This document shows positions 57,576 to 64,000 of a DNA stretch of 64,000 nucleotides, in pieces (position 1 is the stretch's first letter; the number at the start of each line of letters is the position of its first letter). The position numbers and the translations under genes were made by a program. The stretch is from Melieria omissa (taxonomy: Eukaryota > Arthropoda > Insecta > Diptera > Ulidiidae), in contig CAXARI010000013.1 of assembly GCA_963971225.1 (NCBI GenBank), forward strand, positions 1-64,000, given 5' to 3'. Under the pieces are notes generated by a model that worked only from the letters and a program-made list of their open reading frames with translations, searched no databases and had not been told where the DNA came from.

Positions 57576-60500
57576 CTGAAGGTAAGGTCTTGAAGTTTCT
57601 CATAGACACTGGGGCAAATAAGAACTTTGTCAGTCCGTCAGTTAATAAGCATAACCATCCGGTAATTAAACCCTTTAACGTTCATTCCGCCGCAGGCAAT
57701 ATAGAAATCCGCCAGAAGGTCTGTGGAAAATTCTTTCAAAATTTAGGTATACACTCCATTCTAACGTTCTACGTCCTTCCCGGCCTAAAGACCTTCGATG
57801 GTATAATCGGTGACGATTCCTTAAGGGAATTGGAAGCCATCATCGATCGCAAGGCTAATGTCCTCATTTTAAAACCAGACGTAAGAATCCCCTTGAAGGC
57901 TCAGTGTTCAGAAAATGTAAACATAACCATCGGTGAAGAAGTCTCAAGTCTGGCAAGAACGAAACTAGCTGAGATAGTCCGTACCCGCAAATCACTGTTT
58001 GGCCCGATTTCCGACAGCGAACTCGCCAAAACCTCGGTCAGGGCTGAGATAAGGACCACAACAAGCGAGCCGGTCTACACTAAAAGCTACCCCTACCCTA
58101 GTTGCATGCGTAGCGAAGTGGATAGACAAATTAACGAGCTGTTATCTGAAGGAATTATACGACCTTCCAAAAGCCCCTACAATTCGCCACTCTGGATAGT
58201 GCCGAAGAAGCCCAAGCCGAACGGCGAAAAGCAGTACCGAGTCGTCATGGACTACAAAAGGCTAAACGCGGTCACAATAGCCGACACCTATCCGATACCC
58301 GACATCAACAGCACTCTGGCTAGCCTTGGGAATGCCCGATTCTTCACAACTTTGGACCTGACCTCTGGATTCCACCAGATACCGATGAAGGCGTCTGATG
58401 TACAAAAGACCGCGTTCTCGACTATGAACGGAAAATTCGAGTTTCTCAGACTACCGTTCGGGTTGAAGAACGCTCCATCAATATTCCAGCGAATGATAGA
58501 CGATGTATTAAAAGAATACATTGGGAGGATTTGCTACGTATACATCGACGATATAATTGTATACGGCAGCAATGAGGATGAACACATTCGGAACATCGAG
58601 GTAATCCTCAACCGTCTTTCTGATGCCAATCTCAAAGTGAACCTAGACAAGACTCACTTTATGAAGTCTGAAGTGGAGTTCCTGGGATATATCGTGGGGG
58701 CAAGTGGAATCAAGGCAGACCCAAAAAAGGTTCACGCGATCAACAACATCTTACCGCCAACGAACCTAAAGGATTTGAAAAGCTTCCTGGGAATGACTTC
58801 CTATTATAGGAAGTTCATCCGTGATTACGCAAGAGTAGCGAAGCCACTAACGAATCTCACCAGGGGCGAACTTGCACGGGTTAAGGCTAACGCCTCAAGG
58901 AAGGTGCCAATTGAGCTTGACGAGGCTGCTCTTCGGGCTTTTACCAATCTGAAGGAATTACTGACGTCATCCGAAGTGCTAGCCTTTCCCGACTTCAACA
59001 AACCCTTTAACCTAACCACTGACGCTTCTAACGTGGCAATAGGCGCCGTCTTGTCCCAAGAGCAGGATAATCTGGATAAACCGATTGCCTACGTCTCCAG
59101 GTCCTTAAACAAAACGGAGGAAGCGTACGCAGCTAACGAAAAGGAAATGTTAGCTATAGTGTGGGCATTGGATAGCCTTCGTTCGTATCTTTATGGAGCA
59201 AAAAAGGTCAACATCTTCACAGACCACCAGCCGCTAACGTTTGCCTTGGGTAATAGGAATTACAACGCGAAGCTAAAACGGTGGAAATCGCGAATCGAGG
59301 AATACAACCACCAATTAATTTACAAGCCAGGTAAATCTAATGTGGTTGCTGACGCTCTTTCCCGGCTGAAAACCCAGATTAACCATTTACCCAGCTCGCC
59401 GCATGTAAGCCAAGCTCCAAGCGAGTCGAGCACTCTAACAGCGAGTGAAGGACAAGCTCCAAGCGAGTCGAGCACTCTAACAGCGAGTGAAGGACAAGCT
59501 TCCAGCGAATCAGGCACTCTAACAGCAAGTGAGGGACGACCAATGGAAACGACTATGACTGCCGACGAACATGGTTCCACTACGATCACCGCGGACGAAG
59601 ACGACACATGCAACGAGACAGTCCATAGCGCAGAACAGGACAATACTGATTTAATCCCACATGTGGAGGTTCCCCTCAATGTATTCCGCAATCAGATTGT
59701 AATTCGAATTGGAAAAGAATTGCTCTCTTATCTTCAGCCCCACCCCGGATTCCAACGCTATTTTGTGACGATTCCCGTAATAACTGAAGAAATTCTCGTA
59801 AGAATCCTGAAAGAGAGGCTCCGCCCAAGAATAGTTAATGGAATTAAAATTCCAGAAGAATATTTAGGGTTATTACAGAGAATTTATTTAGGGCATTTCA
59901 GTTATTACAAGATAAGAGTCACGCAAAGAATAGTGGAGGACGTGACGGTCGACGAGCGCAAATGCGCAATAATAGAGGCAGAACATAAGAGAGCACACAG
60001 GAATGCGAAAGAAAACAGGGAACAGATACTTGAATCCTACTACTTCCCCCGAATGAGCAGCCTGATTAGAAAATACACCAAAAATTGCGAAACATGTAAC
60101 GCTAACAAGTATGACCGCCATCCTCATATTCCCTCTTTACAACCCACGCCCATCCCTAATTACCCGTGTGAAATTCTGCACATGGACATAGTGGAAATAC
60201 AGAATGAAAAATTCATCAGCTGTCTGGATAAATTCTCCAAGTTTGGAAAACTTTTCCGTGTAAAAAATCGATCTGCCCTACACCTAAGGAATAAAATTAT
60301 AAAAGCCCTACACTATTTCACAATACCAAAAGTCCTTGTCACCGATAATGAAACGGGATTCCTCAGCCCCATAATCCTGAACCTCATCAGGTCACTGAAT
60401 GTTAAACTCTATAGGACCCCAATACACAAAAGTGAGGTTAATGGACAGGTGGAAAGATTCCACTCAACTATTTTAGAAATCTACCGTTGCCTCAAGAGAG

Positions 60501-60967
60501 AGTACGCGGACCTGAACACGAAGGAGCTGGTGGAAATTGCCGTCGACAGATACAATAATACCATACATTCCGTAACACGTAAAAAACCTAATGACATTTT
60601 TTTTAACAGGACACAGAGAATAAATTACCAGAACATAGTCGACTTTAGGGCAGTCGTCAACGAGAATTTGAAAGGGCTCATAGAAAGGAACCAAAAGTTA
60701 CAAAATCTCCGCCGAAACGCGAAAAGGGCGACGCCAAAAACTTATAAAAAAGGGGAAATTATCTACACCGCCGTCAAAGGCATAAAACCGAAAGCAAAAC
60801 CACTATTTAGGAGGGATGTAGTAGCTAGAAACAACAAAGTTACGGTAGTAACTCGGGAAGGAAGGAGAGTCCACAAGAGCCACATTAAAAACATAGACCA
60901 AGCAACCAAAAATTCCAAAGGTAACAGAAGCAGTCAGGGCAACAGGGGGGGTTCACAGGAAAAATAA
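57530..60967 (+). CDS. pol: Pol polyprotein of errantivirus B3
   Basis: Made as Gag-Pol by frameshift; no ATG of its own. Counting from 57569: protease IDTGAN (Asp13), reverse transcriptase YIDD (about 325-328), RNase H (TTDASN, NEKEMLAI, FTDHQPLTF), a Ser/Thr-rich linker with a 14-residue tandem repeat, integrase HHCC finger (EHKRAHR to CETCNANK) and D,D35E core (Asp873, Asp926, Glu962), then a basic C-terminus. No stop or frameshift is seen and catalytic residues are present. About 100 residues longer than C Pol, largely because of the linker and tail. Confidence 0.92.
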   Translation, partial: YNKRLSSVPYLEYVTAEGKVLKFLIDTGANKNFVSPSVNKHNHPVIKPFNVHSAAGNIEIRQKVCGKFFQNLGIHSILTFYVLPGLKTFDGIIGDDSLRELEAIIDRKANVLILKPDVRIPLKAQCSENVNITIGEEVSSLARTKLAEIVRTRKSLFGPISDSELAKTSVRAEIRTTTSEPVYTKSYPYPSCMRSEVDRQINELLSEGIIRPSKSPYNSPLWIVPKKPKPNGEKQYRVVMDYKRLNAVTIADTYPIPDINSTLASLGNARFFTTLDLTSGFHQIPMKASDVQKTAFSTMNGKFEFLRLPFGLKNAPSIFQRMIDDVLKEYIGRICYVYIDDIIVYGSNEDEHIRNIEVILNRLSDANLKVNLDKTHFMKSEVEFLGYIVGASGIKADPKKVHAINNILPPTNLKDLKSFLGMTSYYRKFIRDYARVAKPLTNLTRGELARVKANASRKVPIELDEAALRAFTNLKELLTSSEVLAFPDFNKPFNLTTDASNVAIGAVLSQEQDNLDKPIAYVSRSLNKTEEAYAANEKEMLAIVWALDSLRSYLYGAKKVNIFTDHQPLTFALGNRNYNAKLKRWKSRIEEYNHQLIYKPGKSNVVADALSRLKTQINHLPSSPHVSQAPSESSTLTASEGQAPSESSTLTASEGQASSESGTLTASEGRPMETTMTADEHGSTTITADEDDTCNETVHSAEQDNTDLIPHVEVPLNVFRNQIVIRIGKELLSYLQPHPGFQRYFVTIPVITEEILVRILKERLRPRIVNGIKIPEEYLGLLQRIYLGHFSYYKIRVTQRIVEDVTVDERKCAIIEAEHKRAHRNAKENREQILESYYFPRMSSLIRKYTKNCETCNANKYDRHPHIPSLQPTPIPNYPCEILHMDIVEIQNEKFISCLDKFSKFGKLFRVKNRSALHLRNKIIKALHYFTIPKVLVTDNETGFLSPIILNLIRSLNVKLYRTPIHKSEVNGQVERFHSTILEIYRCLKREYADLNTKELVEIAVDRYNNTIHSVTRKKPNDIFFNRTQRINYQNIVDFRAVVNENLKGLIERNQKLQNLRRNAKRATPKTYKKGEIIYTAVKGIKPKAKPLFRRDVVARNNKVTVVTREGRRVHKSHIKNIDQATKNSKGNRSSQGNRGGSQEK
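59411..59536 (+). repeat. 42-bp coding minisatellite in B3 pol (three units)
   Basis: Three 42-bp units, the first two identical, encode the 14-residue repeat QAPSESSTLTASEG (third unit ASSESG variant). They lie between RNase H and integrase, where a flexible linker tolerates length change. Confidence 0.9.
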
Positions 60968-61504
60968 ATAAAAAAAAAAAAAGAGAGGAAAAAACACAAA
61001 AGACAAATAAAGGAAAAAAACACAAATGAAAAACACGAAGAGAGGAAAGAACACAAAAGACAAAAAAAAAAAAAAAAAACACAAATAAAGAACACGAAGA
61101 GAGGAAAAAACACCAAACATAAAAAGCAAAAAACACAAGTAAAAGACACAAAGAAAACAAGAGAAACGAATTGGCCCGAAGAAGCAACAGAGAAAAGAAA
61201 AAACACACTATTCAAAAAAAAAAAAAGAGGAAAAAATACATAAAGCCCAAATTAACAAAAACGGAAAAACACATTTTACCAATAAAAATAAAGGATAAAT
61301 GTAATATAATATATATAATACAATACATCTACTAGGAGAAAAATTTTGATTGATTTCTAAATTAGCCTTAAGAATCCTTATGTAAACAATTGTCAATTTA
61401 CCCTTAAGAGTATGATAATAACAAACAGAATTAATGGTAATGGTCTAGTAGTAGTAACAGTAATAGAAATTCAACTCTGTAATCAATAAATCAATAAAGA
61501 TGAA

Positions 61505-61538
<34 letters not shown>

Positions 61539-61553
61539 AATAAATAAAAAAAT

Positions 61554-61584
<31 letters not shown>

Positions 61585-61739
61585 TATATTAGCATATATT
61601 AGCAATTACGGAAAATTACAACCTAGAAGCCACTACATAATATTCACATTGAACAGAAATCAATCAAAATAGCAAAAGAAATTGCATACGAATAAGCAAA
61701 TGAGATGTCCTAGAACAAGGAAGAAGTCCACTCAAATGA
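60968..61739 (+). other. B3 pol-env spacer
   Basis: No gene. Purine-biased (GAAGAGAGGAAAAAACAC-type repeats to about 61235), then AT-rich, then poly-A and (AT)n near 61505-61589. Frames on the opposite strand are Phe/Leu-rich artefacts. Confidence 0.75.
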
Positions 61740-61778
61740 ATGGAACAATTTTTAGCAAGTAAGAATAAAATAGATACA

Positions 61779-61789
61779 ACATGTTTCAG
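61779..61789 (+). promoter_or_regulatory. Candidate env splice acceptor of B3
   Basis: ACATGTTTCAG ends 1 nt before the ATG at 61791, the same arrangement as in C although the pyrimidine tract is shorter. Confidence 0.5.
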
Positions 61790-61790
61790 A

Positions 61791-63260
61791 ATGATTACGA
61801 TGGCTATGACGACGGTACGCGGCCTACACGTGTTCGAGTACAAGTCTCCAATCGTCACCATGAAGGAGGGCAACGCTCGGATTCTGAATGGGAATTTCAA
61901 CCTGGTGCACGTCATGAACATACAACAATACGAAGAGTTGGTGGGAGAAATAAAAGAAGCTGTCAAAGATGTTGAAGTGACCGAAAGGAAGGACATCATT
62001 CTCTTCTACGTCAACGAGGTAGAAAAGGGGCTACGTGAGCTAAGGGGAAAGAAGCAAAGATCGGGGCGTTCCATCAACTGGATAGGATCCGCCTGGAAAT
62101 GGGTCTCCGGCTCCCCGGACGCCACTGATTGGGACAAAATCCTTAAGAGCGAGGAAGAAATAGTTGAAAATAATAACCAGCAATACAAAATTAACAAAAG
62201 ACTCTTTAACGTCACTAACCAAGCAATAGAAAAGTACAACCAGCTAGCCAATCTGTTTTACAATGACATCAGCGGCAAAGCTTCGGAAAGGTTCGAGCAG
62301 ATCCTGCTGGAAAAAACCAAGATCGTAAAAGAAAAGGTACACGAAATAGTCCGAGCATGCCAGATGGCAAGGAAAGGCATCGTCAACACCAACCTACTGG
62401 ACGATGAGGAAATCAATGCGGTTTTGTCTGAAATTGAGACCTTGCCCTACGACAACGAAATAGAAGCCCTGGAGTACGCAACACCTTCAATCCTCGTAAA
62501 ACCATCGACGCTGCTATATGTAATATCCTTGCCGAAAGTACACACCGATTCGTACAATCACCTGTTAATACGTCCAGCGGCAATAAATGGGAAACAGGTC
62601 GACATTTATTATACAGAAATGGTTGTTAATCAGAAGGAATCGTTCGCAATCTCTGGTCAATGTATGCGGATGAGAAACACAACCATATGCAACCAATCCG
62701 CACTCGTCAAACTGGCTGACGACAATTGCGTGTCAAACCTCCTGAGGGGAGAAGACGCTGAATGCTCCCTTAGGTCAAACACCGAAGAAATTGTAGAACT
62801 AATAAAGGAAGACACACTGTTTCTCAGCAACTTTTTTGGCCCCGTCACGTCGGGAAACTACTCGAGAAATCTTAATGGAACCTACATCATCCAGATCCAG
62901 AACGAGTCGGTGCTAATAAAGGACAAGCTCTTTTCAACCCGATCGTATGTGAAAACTCAAATAATGCCCCCGATCCTCTCAAATATCACGAAAAGTATCC
63001 CCAAGATAGACGTAAGCTATTTGCACCAGCTAAGCCTGAAGAACATCGACAGACTCCAGGATCTGCAGGTTAAATCAAATGTTTCATTAGCCACCGACAT
63101 AATTATCGTCACTATAATAATTCTTTGCTCGCTGATAATATGGAAATATCTTACGAGGAATCTCCACATCCCTCGCATATACCCCATAATCGAGCACACG
63201 GCATCCCCCGCTAAACCACCACGCCTAACATCACTTAATCTGCGGGACGCAGATATTTGA
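61791..63260 (+). CDS. env: Env fusion glycoprotein of errantivirus B3 (489 aa from this start)
   Basis: Homologous to C Env: shared NGNF-LVHV segment, furin-type RSGR at residues 90-93, then WKWVSGSPD. A hydrophobic membrane anchor near the C-terminus (DIIIVTIIILCSLIIW) is followed by a short tail. The frame is open 17 codons upstream to an ATG at 61740; 61791 is preferred because it follows the splice acceptor. Neither start gives a convincing signal peptide, unlike C, so the secretory signal may come from an upstream exon or be lost. The stop overlaps the polypurine tract. Confidence 0.85.
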   Translation: MITMAMTTVRGLHVFEYKSPIVTMKEGNARILNGNFNLVHVMNIQQYEELVGEIKEAVKDVEVTERKDIILFYVNEVEKGLRELRGKKQRSGRSINWIGSAWKWVSGSPDATDWDKILKSEEEIVENNNQQYKINKRLFNVTNQAIEKYNQLANLFYNDISGKASERFEQILLEKTKIVKEKVHEIVRACQMARKGIVNTNLLDDEEINAVLSEIETLPYDNEIEALEYATPSILVKPSTLLYVISLPKVHTDSYNHLLIRPAAINGKQVDIYYTEMVVNQKESFAISGQCMRMRNTTICNQSALVKLADDNCVSNLLRGEDAECSLRSNTEEIVELIKEDTLFLSNFFGPVTSGNYSRNLNGTYIIQIQNESVLIKDKLFSTRSYVKTQIMPPILSNITKSIPKIDVSYLHQLSLKNIDRLQDLQVKSNVSLATDIIIVTIIILCSLIIWKYLTRNLHIPRIYPIIEHTASPAKPPRLTSLNLRDADI

Positions 63261-63269
63261 AGGGGGAGG
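63259..63269 (+). promoter_or_regulatory. B3 polypurine tract
   Basis: GAAGGGGGAGG directly before the 3' LTR. Confidence 0.8.

Positions 63270-64000
<731 letters not shown>

Overview
This window is eukaryotic, insect-type DNA made almost entirely of transposable elements set in TTA microsatellite. I see no ordinary host gene. The host is probably a fly (Diptera, perhaps a tephritid-like species). This is inferred from gypsy-group errantiviruses with gag, pol and env and tRNA-Lys primer sites; the exact species cannot be read from the sequence.

Four kinds of sequence alternate. (1) Eighteen TTA arrays, about 10 kb in total. (2) Ten copies (H1-H10) of a roughly 1.67 kb non-autonomous Helitron, all on the + strand, each starting TCTACAC and ending in a hairpin plus CTAG, inserted exactly between A and T of the TTA repeat. 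(3) Six copies (A0-A5) of a Ty3/gypsy derivative with 417-bp LTRs and a tRNA-Leu-like primer site. It has lost protease, reverse transcriptase, RNase H and the integrase core, yet keeps one open frame (SAP domain, coiled coil, Gag, zinc knuckle, integrase HHCC finger, GPY/F domain). (4) Two errantivirus families. Family B has three copies: B1 and B2 on the minus strand, internally deleted, and B3 on the plus strand with full coding regions. Family C has one complete copy nested in the 3' LTR of A3.

Order: A0 3' LTR (1-171), H1, A1 (2722-5798), H2, B1 (8197-10975) joined to A2 (10976-12089), H3, B2 (14497-18788), A3 (19914-30402, containing C at 22572-30048), H4, H5, H6, H7, A4 (40462-43536), H8, H9, A5 (48544-51627), H10, B3 (54744-63628). 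TTA arrays separate every one of these except B1 from A2. Two segments are recent tandem duplications. One is 6.29 kb long and its breakpoint (10975/10976) fuses B1 to A2. The other is about 7.6 kb (H7-A4-H8 and H9-A5-H10).

The most unusual content is in family B. B2 (and truncated B1) carries a 268-codon frame in which about 30 residues resembling the B Gag N-terminus are fused to an apparently non-viral protein with a single U1/matrin-like C2H2 finger. The left edge of this foreign block falls exactly on a GTAAGT splice donor in the B3 leader, so capture through a spliced chimeric RNA is plausible. The B leader also holds four hairpins with an invariant 19-nt loop and stems that differ but stay complementary. 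Both B3 and C have a -1 frameshift heptamer followed by a stem-loop at the gag/pol overlap, and a splice acceptor just before the env ATG.
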